Positions 1-7,654 of a stretch of DNA of 64,000 bases are shown here, one piece after another. The stretch's first letter is position 1. Each line of letters begins with the position of its first letter. The translations under genes and the position numbers were made by a program. This stretch comes from JABHGY01 sp964525185 (lineage in GTDB: Bacteria; Fidelibacterota; Marinisomatia; Marinisomatales; UBA1611): NCBI GenBank assembly GCA_964525185.1, contig CAZGFQ010000004.1, forward strand, positions 1 through 64,000, in the 5' to 3' direction. Under the pieces are notes generated by a model. That model had not been told where the DNA came from and ran no database searches. It worked only from the letters and a program-made list of their open reading frames with translations.

Positions 1-107
1 ATAGTTGATGTGGATAGTGTTTTATTTGACCACCCATCGGGTATGACCACTGCGGGCATGGGATTTATGCATACTATGAAGATAATGCTATATATTATCT
101 GTTTCAT
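1..107 (-). CDS. Exported protein, N-terminal fragment (runs off left edge)
   Basis: The reading frame opens at an ATG at 107 and stays open for 35 codons to the window edge. Eight bases upstream is a strong Shine-Dalgarno sequence (AAAGGAG). The peptide begins MKQIIYSIIFIVCINPMPA, a short basic start and a hydrophobic core ending in a plausible signal-peptidase site, so the product is probably exported. It lies only 20 bp downstream of the sorted secreted protein at 128-1264 on the same strand and is likely co-transcribed with it. The visible part is too short to assign a family. The start and export signal are seen directly; co-transcription is inferred. Confidence 0.65.
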   Translation of the reverse strand, partial: MKQIIYSIIFIVCINPMPAVVIPDGWSNKTLSTST

Positions 108-127
108 GGTTGACTCCTTTTTTTGGG

Positions 128-1264
128 TTATTTAAGTAAAACTATTTTTTGTGCGTTAGTAAAATGCTTCTTTCCATTTGTGGATGTGGCTTTCATTTGG
201 ACGATGTACATGCCACTGGGGACTTTCTCTCCCGCATCATTTAAACTATTCCATTGAATGGAATGATATCCTGCAGGTATATCTTTAGATTGAATCGTTT
301 TTACCAGTTGTCCCACCATATTATGGATGGTAAATGTAATATGGGATGAAACAGGTAATCCGTACTGTATCGTTGTTTTTGGATTAAAGGGGTTTGGGTA
401 GGCCTTTTGCAGATTATATGTAATAGGGACTTCATCTCCCATAAATATTTGTCTCGAGTTCCATACACGATATTGGATTTCGTTCGTAAAACCTGGTGAC
501 GTATGACTATTATTAACAGCATTTACTTTATACCAGCAGTTTAATCCATTTGAACTTGTTGATACAGTATAATCGGTATATGTCGTTGATGATACATTAG
601 AAGCAAGAATAGTATAAGTTCCAAATCGACCAAATTTTCTCCATATATTATACGTAGCGCTACTTGGCTCACTCCCAGTCCATGTAAACCGTGGGTGATG
701 GTTATAATCAGATAATGCAGTTAATGCTGTAGGATTGGATGCTTGTAGACAAGAAACGGATGGTGAATATCCAGGATTTGTATATCCATCTCCCCATGCA
801 GTAATGACTTCATCTTGAGCAATAATATTTAAGCTTGACCCTCTAACGCTTGTTCTTGTAAACTGGCCAGTCGTAGAATTCCAATTTAATATTATGTCTG
901 TTGCATTATACTCTGAACTCCCAATGGCATAATTACAGTCCCGATAATCAATATAAAATGAATATGTTCCAAAAGAAACTTCATATAATGAATATGCTAC
1001 TGTTCCATCTTGACCCGTTCCAGGCGCATCGTCAGTAATAAAATCCAAATACATGCTTGTTTGACCATTATTTATAGTAATATTCAAATAACTAGCATTT
1101 GTCAAAATATCATAGTCTTCATCCCAAGCAGTTGATTGAGATATTAATGTAATTGTAGCTGATCCTGGTACATTTTGAAAGCGGAGTTCTCCCGGAAATC
1201 GCACTTGACCATTTACAATAGAAATACTCCATACTAGTAAAACAATCATTGTTATCTTTTTCAT
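128..1264 (-). CDS. Secreted protein with fibronectin-like region and C-terminal sorting domain
   Basis: The 378-residue protein starts MKKITMIVLLVWSISIVNGQ, a clear signal peptide. I chose this ATG over one four codons upstream because the signal peptide starts cleanly here. Residues around 180-265 look like a fibronectin type III fold (FTWTGSEPSSATYNIWRK, then a CWYKVNAVN strand). The last ~85 residues are a FlgD-Ig/type IX-like sorting domain: AYPNPFNPKTTIQYGLP, then VPSGMYIVQM and a terminal KIVLLK. This domain marks cell-surface or secreted proteins in FCB bacteria. The N-terminal half matches no family I recognise. The leader carries the ~105-bp repeat that also precedes the subtilase gene upstream. 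Confidence 0.85.
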   Translation of the reverse strand: MKKITMIVLLVWSISIVNGQVRFPGELRFQNVPGSATITLISQSTAWDEDYDILTNASYLNITINNGQTSMYLDFITDDAPGTGQDGTVAYSLYEVSFGTYSFYIDYRDCNYAIGSSEYNATDIILNWNSTTGQFTRTSVRGSSLNIIAQDEVITAWGDGYTNPGYSPSVSCLQASNPTALTALSDYNHHPRFTWTGSEPSSATYNIWRKFGRFGTYTILASNVSSTTYTDYTVSTSSNGLNCWYKVNAVNNSHTSPGFTNEIQYRVWNSRQIFMGDEVPITYNLQKAYPNPFNPKTTIQYGLPVSSHITFTIHNMVGQLVKTIQSKDIPAGYHSIQWNSLNDAGEKVPSGMYIVQMKATSTNGKKHFTNAQKIVLLK

Positions 1265-1327
1265 AGTACTTTCCATTACTTTTTAAGAAAGACAATTATG
1301 ATTAACTTTAATCACAATATCTTTCCC

Positions 1328-1356
1328 AGCCTACGTGCTACTTCGGCAGGCAGGCT
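1328..1356 (-). promoter_or_regulatory. Second hairpin in the leader of the 128-1264 gene
   Basis: On the minus strand an AGCCTGC...GTAGGCT arm pair encloses a smaller CTGC-CGAA-GTAG hairpin. It lies between the ~105-bp repeat and the start codon, so it would be in the 5' untranslated region. No U-run follows, so it does not look like a terminator. The same motif is absent from the shorter leader of the subtilase gene. Its function is unknown. Confidence 0.35.
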
Positions 1357-1365
1357 TTTCTGTTT

Positions 1366-1470
1366 GGTATTGTGTTAGTCTTTAGGCGCCTTTGGAGCCC
1401 CCGTTGTGTGTTGTCCCCCTTCCCAGAAAATGGTGGGTAAACGTGTGTAACGGGGCTCTCTTTTTCACAG
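1366..1470 (-). repeat. ~105-bp structured direct repeat, copy A
   Basis: This segment matches 4259-4363 with about 12 mismatches by hand alignment. It lies immediately after the stop codon of the subtilase gene and upstream of the next sorted secreted protein. Read on the minus strand, GAGCCCCGTT near the 5' end pairs with AACGGGGGCTC about 50 bases later (10 bp with one bulged G). The loop varies between copies. The palindrome AGGCGCCT follows and is fully conserved. The position suggests a transcribed intergenic element, such as a 5' regulatory structure or RNA processing site. On the plus strand the stem is followed by CTTTTT, but no plus-strand gene precedes it. Confidence 0.75.
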
Positions 1471-4233
1471 TTATTTTAATAACATGATTTTCTGCGTCTT
1501 TATTTTATTCCCATATGTGAGTTTAACAAAATAGACTCCACTGGGTTGTTGTCCTGCATTCCATTGAATATCATGTGCCCCTGCTTGGATAATGCCATCT
1601 ACCAATGTTTCAATCAACCGACCATTCACATCAAATATCTGTATCTTGGCCGTGCCATTAGATTCAAGCATATATTGAATCATAGTCGTTGGATTAAATG
1701 GATTAGGATAAGGTGTTTCAAGTTTGAAAGATTGTGATAAAATGCCTTCACCTTCAACATGCACAAATTCACCATAAATGACACCATTGATTTCAGCCGC
1801 AACTAACTCATAGTTTAATGAGGTTGTAAAACCATCATTTGTCTCAACTTGAATGGGACCCATTCCTTCAAATAATTGAAAGTTATGATAGCCCATTAAC
1901 ATATCACTTTGATGGTAATTACGTATTTCTCCGTTTTGATCAAAATAATAACCTGATTCAATTGATTCAAAATATTGAATGTGGTTAAAACAGGAATCAT
2001 CTAAAAGTGTATCTCCTACGGATAAATGTGGGTTTAACCACAAACAATCATCATCCAAAAATATTTCACCAGTACTTGTATCTAGGCGAACTGTACGCAT
2101 ACTGTCAAGACCTGGAAAGGAATCAAAAGTGAAAAAGGATTGTCCGTCTTCTTCGTATGCATCGATTATTGAAAAAAGGCTGATTGTTGTATCTGAAGAT
2201 TCAACCCTATAGCGTAAATACTGCCAGGTATTACCCATTTCAAATGGAAAAAATTCATCCATGGATGTTAAGTTTACCTGTCTGCTTACACTTCCTAATG
2301 GTTTACAGCGTTGAAAGGTAGGGGAAGATTCGTTGCCAGTTAAATCGGTCGCTGACACTTTGTAACATACATTATCTGAAAACTTCCCGCCGGCACCTAT
2401 GATTACACTATAATCTGTATAAGAAGTAATACTTTTATCGAATGTTCGAAATAATGCCCATCCGGAGTTTGCTTCATTTTTATACAATTTATAACCATCT
2501 AAGTCCGGTTCTGAATTTGCTGACCATGAGCATAATGGAGAATCACCTGTGTTTCCTGATACGGTAAATCCAGTCGGTGTTAGAGGAGGAGATACTATTA
2601 GATTAAGGGCGTTATAGGCATTTACTCTCCCATGGCCCATCAACCCTTCCCAAGCTAATCCTTGATTGGCATAATCAATATTGTCAGCGGTACCATCTAA
2701 AATATCTCTGACATTCTGTACAGTATAATTTGAATATCCTGCATCAAGGAATTCAGAAATTATCAAGCCGGCAACACCCGCCACAATTGGCGATGAATGA
2801 GATGTCCCAGAACCAAAAAAAGCATAGGTATTATTTAGCCATACAATTGTAATTGGGCTATAAGCAGCAGATAACTCAACAGTACTACCATAATTTGAGT
2901 TAGAAGATTTTTGGTCGTAAGAACCTATCCCTGCAACACTTATCACATTTGTATTACTAGAAGGATAAAATGCATATGAAAGATTAGAATTCCCGGCTGA
3001 TCCTACTAATAGCATATTTTTATTAAAATATACATCAGATAACGTTGCATTTGATACTGGCCCTAACCAACTCATATTATGTACTTGAGCGCCATTTTTG
3101 GCAGAATAGTATAATGCTTCATCAGAGCGCCAATTACCCCCTTGCCCAAATATCTTTGTAGTCATTATTTTACAACCCCAAGCGACTCCCGAGACCCCAA
3201 CTCCATTATTAGTTACAGCAGCCATATCCCCAGCTATTGCTGTACCATGACCACGATGATTATAATTTTGATCTGGTTCTGGTTCTGAATCCCAGTGCCT
3301 AAAATCAAAACCTATTACGTCGTCAACATACCCATTTTCATCATCATCGTATATTGCTCCATCATAATCATCAATTACTCCATCGCCATCATCGTCGTAC
3401 CCTACTTGCCCTGGAGAATCCTCATCAATATACCCATCGCCATCATCATCTAACCCATTTGTATAAATTGAAATGACCCCTGGATCATTGAAGTCAATAT
3501 ACCCATCGCCATCATCATCAACGCCACATCCACCTGGGCAACCATCACTATTAGCATCTCCAAAATCACCTCCATTAGCAATAGGGAAATTATCAAATTG
3601 CCCATTTCCATTTGCATCCTCTTCAACGTTAATCCATATATTGTCTTTTAAATCATCATGATCCCATTCTATACCTGAGTCTGAAAATGATAAAATAACG
3701 TCAGCCCTACCTGTTTGAATTGCCCATGCTTCAGGAGCGTAAATATCTGCTCGATTTGTACCATCTACTTGTCCATTATTATTCATATCATTATCATTAT
3801 AAAGGTACCACTGCTCTTGTGTTCCAGAACCGCTATTTATAGAAAAATTATAAAGCGGGTCATTAGGGTGATTTTGCGATAATAGTTCCATATCTGATTG
3901 TAACTCGACAAACTCAACTGAAGACAATGATTGATATGAATTGGATATACGGTCAATATCGGATCGAGATGAATTAAACCATACACGATAAAAGTGCGAT
4001 AATTCATTATCAACTTCATCGACGAACATTTTTTCTAATCTTAATACATCATATTGATCATTAAGCGCATCTAATTCAACGATCCCATATTCATATCTAT
4101 TATCATCTCCTAATTGGAAGGTGATTGTCTGCCCTTGATGGAACTTGAGCACAAAATTATCTTGTTGATAATTTTGTGCGAAAACCAAACTGACTATCGC
4201 TATCGATTTAATGAAATTTATTAATGTTCTCAT
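1471..4233 (-). CDS. Subtilisin-like (S8) secreted serine protease with calcium-binding insert and sorting domain
   Basis: The protein has 920 residues from the ATG at 4233, which has an AAAGGA ribosome site and a signal peptide (MRTLINFIKSIAIVSLVFAQ). The frame is open upstream to 4392, but that stretch lies inside the hairpin repeat and is unlikely to be translated. The catalytic triad is visible: Asp185 (SFSDSGIEWDH), His329 (HRGHGTAIAGD) and Ser478 (GSGTSHSSP), with oxyanion Asn415 (GSAGNS). Between Asp and His, residues ~225-310 form an Asp/Gly-rich insert with at least three DDDGDGxID repeats, which should bind calcium. A fibronectin-like domain follows (~520-620). The C-terminus is a YPNPFNPTTMIQY sorting domain ending KIMLLK. 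It is most likely a surface or secreted protease. Confidence 0.92.
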   Translation of the reverse strand: MRTLINFIKSIAIVSLVFAQNYQQDNFVLKFHQGQTITFQLGDDNRYEYGIVELDALNDQYDVLRLEKMFVDEVDNELSHFYRVWFNSSRSDIDRISNSYQSLSSVEFVELQSDMELLSQNHPNDPLYNFSINSGSGTQEQWYLYNDNDMNNNGQVDGTNRADIYAPEAWAIQTGRADVILSFSDSGIEWDHDDLKDNIWINVEEDANGNGQFDNFPIANGGDFGDANSDGCPGGCGVDDDGDGYIDFNDPGVISIYTNGLDDDGDGYIDEDSPGQVGYDDDGDGVIDDYDGAIYDDDENGYVDDVIGFDFRHWDSEPEPDQNYNHRGHGTAIAGDMAAVTNNGVGVSGVAWGCKIMTTKIFGQGGNWRSDEALYYSAKNGAQVHNMSWLGPVSNATLSDVYFNKNMLLVGSAGNSNLSYAFYPSSNTNVISVAGIGSYDQKSSNSNYGSTVELSAAYSPITIVWLNNTYAFFGSGTSHSSPIVAGVAGLIISEFLDAGYSNYTVQNVRDILDGTADNIDYANQGLAWEGLMGHGRVNAYNALNLIVSPPLTPTGFTVSGNTGDSPLCSWSANSEPDLDGYKLYKNEANSGWALFRTFDKSITSYTDYSVIIGAGGKFSDNVCYKVSATDLTGNESSPTFQRCKPLGSVSRQVNLTSMDEFFPFEMGNTWQYLRYRVESSDTTISLFSIIDAYEEDGQSFFTFDSFPGLDSMRTVRLDTSTGEIFLDDDCLWLNPHLSVGDTLLDDSCFNHIQYFESIESGYYFDQNGEIRNYHQSDMLMGYHNFQLFEGMGPIQVETNDGFTTSLNYELVAAEINGVIYGEFVHVEGEGILSQSFKLETPYPNPFNPTTMIQYMLESNGTAKIQIFDVNGRLIETLVDGIIQAGAHDIQWNAGQQPSGVYFVKLTYGNKIKTQKIMLLK

Positions 4234-4258
4234 GTTATTTTCCTTTCTGTTTTTATGG

Positions 4259-4363
4259 GGTATTGTATCAGTCTTTAGGCGCCTTTGGAGCCCCCGTTGT
4301 GTGTTGTCTCCCTCCCAAAAAAATGGCAGGTAAACATTTGCAACGGGGCTCTCTTTTTCACAA
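4259..4363 (-). repeat. ~105-bp structured direct repeat, copy B
   Basis: This is the second copy of the element at 1366-1470, here between the TPR/HTH gene and the subtilase start codon (26 bp before the ATG). The pairing arms (GAGCCCCGTT and AACGGGGGCTC on the minus strand) and the downstream AGGCGCCT palindrome are identical to copy A. Most substitutions fall in the loop, which suggests that the stem is what is maintained. Confidence 0.75.
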
Positions 4364-4384
4364 TTCTCTTCTATATAAAATGTA

Positions 4385-5872
4385 TTACTCATAATTCGAT
4401 TGATATTTGCCTACATTATTCATTTTAATACAAATATTAGGATAACTTATTTTGAGAATAGATTCCATCTGCCTCCGGTTTGATCCATAAGCGTGAAATA
4501 AAAATTGAAATACATCTCTTTCAAACTGTTTATTGGCTTTTTTCCAACTAATCGTATACACATGGTTCAAAATATAATCCATTAATGGGTGATTAAGTGT
4601 ATCTCTCATTTCTGGAGTAATAGGCTCCTTTATTCCAGGGACAATAAATCCAGCCTTTTTTAACCGATTTTGGATAGCATAGTAGGTAGGAGGCTTCATG
4701 TCTAATTGGTTTAATAGGTGATCTACAAATTGATGCCGGTCCCTGTGAGCGATCAATAAATGAAATTGAAATAGTGTTTGTATTTCTTTCCAAGGTTTGT
4801 GCAATGCAAAGTCAAAATGAGTTTGAATATTTGATTTTTCTTTTAAATCCACCCATGATTTTTCTAGAAATTTATTATAGTATTTCACCACATTCAATCG
4901 TTCCCCTTCTAGGGTAATGCCTACATCAACCAATTCCATGACAGCATCATACCCCAATTTATAATAATACAATGCCTTCTCCGTTTGGTTTAAATATTTC
5001 TTATAAATTTCACCGATAAAATGATAAAAAATGGGTGTATGGCTAAAACATCTTTTTTCTTTTGCAAGCTTTACAGCCATTTTTGCTAATGTAATGGCGC
5101 CATAATAATTTCCGGTTACCTTTTCAATTTGAGCTAAGTTTGCCGTAGCTACAATTTTACCAAATGTGGTTATATGATCCTGTGCTAATGGCGTTAATAT
5201 TCGTATAGCTTTTTTGAACTTTTTTTGGCGAATATACAAAATACCAAGAGAAATCTGTATTGATAGAGTGGGATGGTGTAATTGGTACTTTTTTGCTATA
5301 CGCATTCCTTTGTCGAAACAATGTTTTGCCTCCTCAAATGCATTTTCATGTAAATAATAATTGCCCAGTTTGAGTTGGGTCATCACATAGTCCCCAAATA
5401 ATCCTTTCTGTTTTATGGCTTTCGCGACCCGAATCATGTCAGAAGCTTCAGCACGTTTCTCATTCAACAACAACTCAATCATATTTCTTTCTGCAATAAG
5501 CTTAGCTGTCTCACTTATAGCCATGTCCAGTGAATAGGATTTATAACGCTTCGCTTGAGTAAAATCGTCAATCTTATAATAATAATACCCTACTTCATTA
5601 TAGGCGAAAGATATGATATCATCTTGTATTTCATTGGGGTGATCTCGGATAATAGATACTAATGCATCCACATCTTTTTTAGCATTGATAAAATCACCCA
5701 TTATTGTATTCGCCAAACAATGGCCTGATTGTACAATAACTTGATAATCTAAGGAGTCGCTTTGTTGACCTTTTGTTTGATCTAAGAGTTGCCTTAAATA
5801 AACAGGGTCTGATATAGCAGTTTTGGAAATGTATTGAATAAATTGGTTTTGTTTTTTGTTATGTTTTTTCAT
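4385..5872 (-). CDS. TPR protein with C-terminal Fis-like helix-turn-helix, probable regulator
   Basis: The 495-residue protein has no signal peptide and should be cytoplasmic. Residues ~30-330 are helical TPR-type repeats (for example GNYYLHENAFEEAKHCFDKG, and LGILYIRQKKFKKAIRILTPL). The last ~45 residues (450-488) have the spacing of a Fis/NtrC-type DNA-binding domain: FERDVFQFLFHAYGSN, then ILKISYPNICIKMNNVG. A second helix-turn-helix-like stretch lies near 393-410 (YYAIQNRLKKAGF). No AAA+ domain is present. It starts 15 bp after the lipoprotein gene and precedes two sorted secreted proteins, so a role in regulating this locus is plausible. TPR repeats are fairly clear; DNA binding is inferred from pattern only. 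Confidence 0.7.
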   Translation of the reverse strand: MKKHNKKQNQFIQYISKTAISDPVYLRQLLDQTKGQQSDSLDYQVIVQSGHCLANTIMGDFINAKKDVDALVSIIRDHPNEIQDDIISFAYNEVGYYYYKIDDFTQAKRYKSYSLDMAISETAKLIAERNMIELLLNEKRAEASDMIRVAKAIKQKGLFGDYVMTQLKLGNYYLHENAFEEAKHCFDKGMRIAKKYQLHHPTLSIQISLGILYIRQKKFKKAIRILTPLAQDHITTFGKIVATANLAQIEKVTGNYYGAITLAKMAVKLAKEKRCFSHTPIFYHFIGEIYKKYLNQTEKALYYYKLGYDAVMELVDVGITLEGERLNVVKYYNKFLEKSWVDLKEKSNIQTHFDFALHKPWKEIQTLFQFHLLIAHRDRHQFVDHLLNQLDMKPPTYYAIQNRLKKAGFIVPGIKEPITPEMRDTLNHPLMDYILNHVYTISWKKANKQFERDVFQFLFHAYGSNRRQMESILKISYPNICIKMNNVGKYQSNYE

Positions 5873-5887
5873 AAGTCCTTATTGGGT

Positions 5888-6418
5888 TTAATCATCTGAA
5901 AGTTCAAGATCAATTTCATCATCAGAATAAATATCAATTGTACCCTGATTGCCTGTTTTTATACTCCATGTTTCAATGGTGCCATTCCCTGTGATAGAAC
6001 GCCATGTACCATTATAATCTAAATAGTAACAATCTATTGCATTTTGAATAGTCACATCGGTGAGTTGATTCCATGAAGCTTTCGTTTGTGGGTATAATGT
6101 AATTTGGTATATATCTGAGAAGATGTGGCCTGTCCATGAACCGGAAGACAATAATTCGCCTCCGTGGGACACATAAACATGATTCGGGTCATTCTCATGA
6201 CCATAGACAGTTCCATAGGGAGGGCTAGACTCAATCTCTCCATTTGGCGTTACGCCACGAGCATTCATATTTTCATTATGAGATATAGAAGATGGACTCT
6301 CTTCAGATACCTTAATCCCATTGTAATAGAGTGAAGAATCTCCATCGGAAACATACGATTGGCAACTAAAGATGAATAATATAGCCAATGTTACTGCTGT
6401 TGTTTTTTTGAGTGTCAT
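5888..6418 (-). CDS. Predicted lipoprotein of unknown function
   Basis: The 176-residue protein starts at the ATG at 6418, preceded by GGAGTCAATC. An in-frame upstream ATG at 6493 lacks these signals. The N-terminus MTLKKTTAVTLAILFIFSCQ is a lipoprotein signal with the lipidated residue at Cys19. The rest has a possible beta-rich region (HIFSDIYQITLYPQTK, then YYLDYNGTWRSITGNGTIETW) and an acidic tail (EIDLELSDD). I recognise no family. It is the first gene of the minus-strand locus that continues with the TPR/HTH protein 15 bp downstream, so it could be an envelope sensor or a surface accessory factor. That role is speculative. Confidence 0.75.
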   Translation of the reverse strand: MTLKKTTAVTLAILFIFSCQSYVSDGDSSLYYNGIKVSEESPSSISHNENMNARGVTPNGEIESSPPYGTVYGHENDPNHVYVSHGGELLSSGSWTGHIFSDIYQITLYPQTKASWNQLTDVTIQNAIDCYYLDYNGTWRSITGNGTIETWSIKTGNQGTIDIYSDDEIDLELSDD

Positions 6419-7002
6419 GATTGACTCCAGTTTTAATAGATATTTGCGATATAATGGTGATGAAATATAATGGTACGATGGATATACATACAATATATAT
6501 ATAATATTAGCAAAAAAAGATAAATAAATATATAAATAATGAATTATTGAATTGGTTCACATGTGTTCATTTATGGGTTATTTTGCAATGTTCCATCGTC
6601 CATAATGATTATTCCCTTCCGGTAAAATTGGTATCAAACACAAATATTTTCAGAGCGAAAAACCAAAATTGATGATACTTGGGAAGAGTAATCCTAGCGA
6701 AGAATCTTTGTGGATAAACCTAAAAATCTTGCTAAAAGGGGTTTAGTTCTTACAGTTAACTGAAAAGATTCTTCACTCGTTTCTCTTGTTCTGAATGACA
6801 TCGCAGGGTCTTTACTATATAAAAAATCACCGTCATTCAGTGTCGCTTTCGGCGTGGAATCTTCTATGGTTAAAGCCTATAAACTATTGTTTATACTCAA
6901 CAAATTCCAGTTTTCAAAGCAGACTCTTCACTTCGATCTAAATGCCATACACGGTCTAAATTATAAAAAACTACAAAGTCTTCCACAGCGGAAACCACTA
7001 GA
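6419..7002. other. 584-bp non-coding stretch with AT-rich promoter region and degenerate repeats
   Basis: No convincing gene lies between marC and the lipoprotein gene. The part next to the lipoprotein gene (about 6480-6545) is extremely AT-rich (tracts such as ATATATATAATATTAG) and probably holds its promoter. The middle contains the inverted repeat described separately at 6765-6863. A partial third copy of the same motif is visible near 6921-6945 (AGACTCTTCACTTCGATCT). No RNA gene was recognised. Confidence 0.6.
6765..6863. repeat. Imperfect inverted repeat (AAGATTC...GAATGAC type)
   Basis: The left arm at about 6765-6802 reads AAGATTCTTCACTCG, then TTCTGAATGACA. The right arm at about 6830-6863 reads GTCATTCAGTGTC, then GTGGAATCTTC, which is the imperfect reverse complement. 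A ~28-base spacer separates the arms. Such arms resemble small palindromic intergenic repeats dispersed in many bacterial genomes, and only these degenerate copies are visible here. No coding capacity is present. Confidence 0.55.
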
Positions 7003-7653
7003 TTATTGAAGGAATTGCTTTAAAACGGTTCCAATACCATTTATTTCAAATTGGACTGCAATAACCATTAGAATGAGTCCCATGATTCTTTGAATAATGC
7101 GCATACCTGTATAACCCATCCCTTTTATAATTAAATCACCATTTCTCAATATAAGATAAACAGTAGATAATACTAAAATGATGGAAAATATCAATGTGCC
7201 ATAACTATAAAATTCAGGCGTTTGACTGGATAATAGCATAGATGCAGTAATAGCGCCTGGTCCTGCAATGAGTGGAATGCCAATCGGGCTTATGGCAATA
7301 TCATCATGATCTTCTGATTCATCTTGTTCCGTTTGAGTCGTTCTGGATCGGCCCACTTTTGCTTCTAACATTCGAAGTCCACTTCGAAAAAAGATTATGC
7401 CACCCATAATTTGAAATGCTTCAATGGTAATGCCGAAAAAATTAAATATGAGAGACCCTAATACAGCAAAAACAATGAGTGTCATTCCGGCGGTTAAAGA
7501 TCCTTTCCATGCAATGGCTTTTTTTTGTTCCGAAGAAAATCGTTCCGTCATGACCAATAATATTGGGGATATTCCCAATGGATTGATTAAGGTGAAAAGA
7601 GTGGTAATACAGAGTAAGAAAAATTCTATTTCAGAATGGACAAAATCAATCAT
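7003..7653 (-). CDS. marC: MarC/UPF0056 family integral membrane protein
   Basis: The 216-residue protein is hydrophobic with about six membrane helices. The family signature is visible: FTLINPLGISPILLVMTERF near the N-terminus and AISPIGIPLIAGPGAITASMLL in the middle. MarC proteins were once linked to multiple antibiotic resistance, but that role is not supported and their substrate is unknown. The ATG is at 7653, one base after the argS stop codon, so the gene is probably translated from the argS message. Confidence 0.9.
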   Translation of the reverse strand: MIDFVHSEIEFFLLCITTLFTLINPLGISPILLVMTERFSSEQKKAIAWKGSLTAGMTLIVFAVLGSLIFNFFGITIEAFQIMGGIIFFRSGLRMLEAKVGRSRTTQTEQDESEDHDDIAISPIGIPLIAGPGAITASMLLSSQTPEFYSYGTLIFSIILVLSTVYLILRNGDLIIKGMGYTGMRIIQRIMGLILMVIAVQFEINGIGTVLKQFLQ

Positions 7654-7654
7654 A

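Noticed and set aside
1366..1470. The repeat as an integron attC recombination site (structured, between same-strand genes)
   Set aside because: The expected RYYYAAC and GTTRRRY core sites are not at the ends of either copy, and no integrase gene is seen.
1366..1470. Cyclic di-GMP-I (GEMM) riboswitch, suggested by the CAAAGGCGCCUAAA stretch
   Set aside because: The two-helix GEMM layout with the tetraloop receptor is not present, and only a short sequence similarity remains.
4234..4392. N-terminal extension of the subtilase to the ATG at 4392
   Set aside because: The extension reads through the hairpin repeat, lacks a signal peptide at its start, and a good ribosome site and signal peptide occur at 4233.
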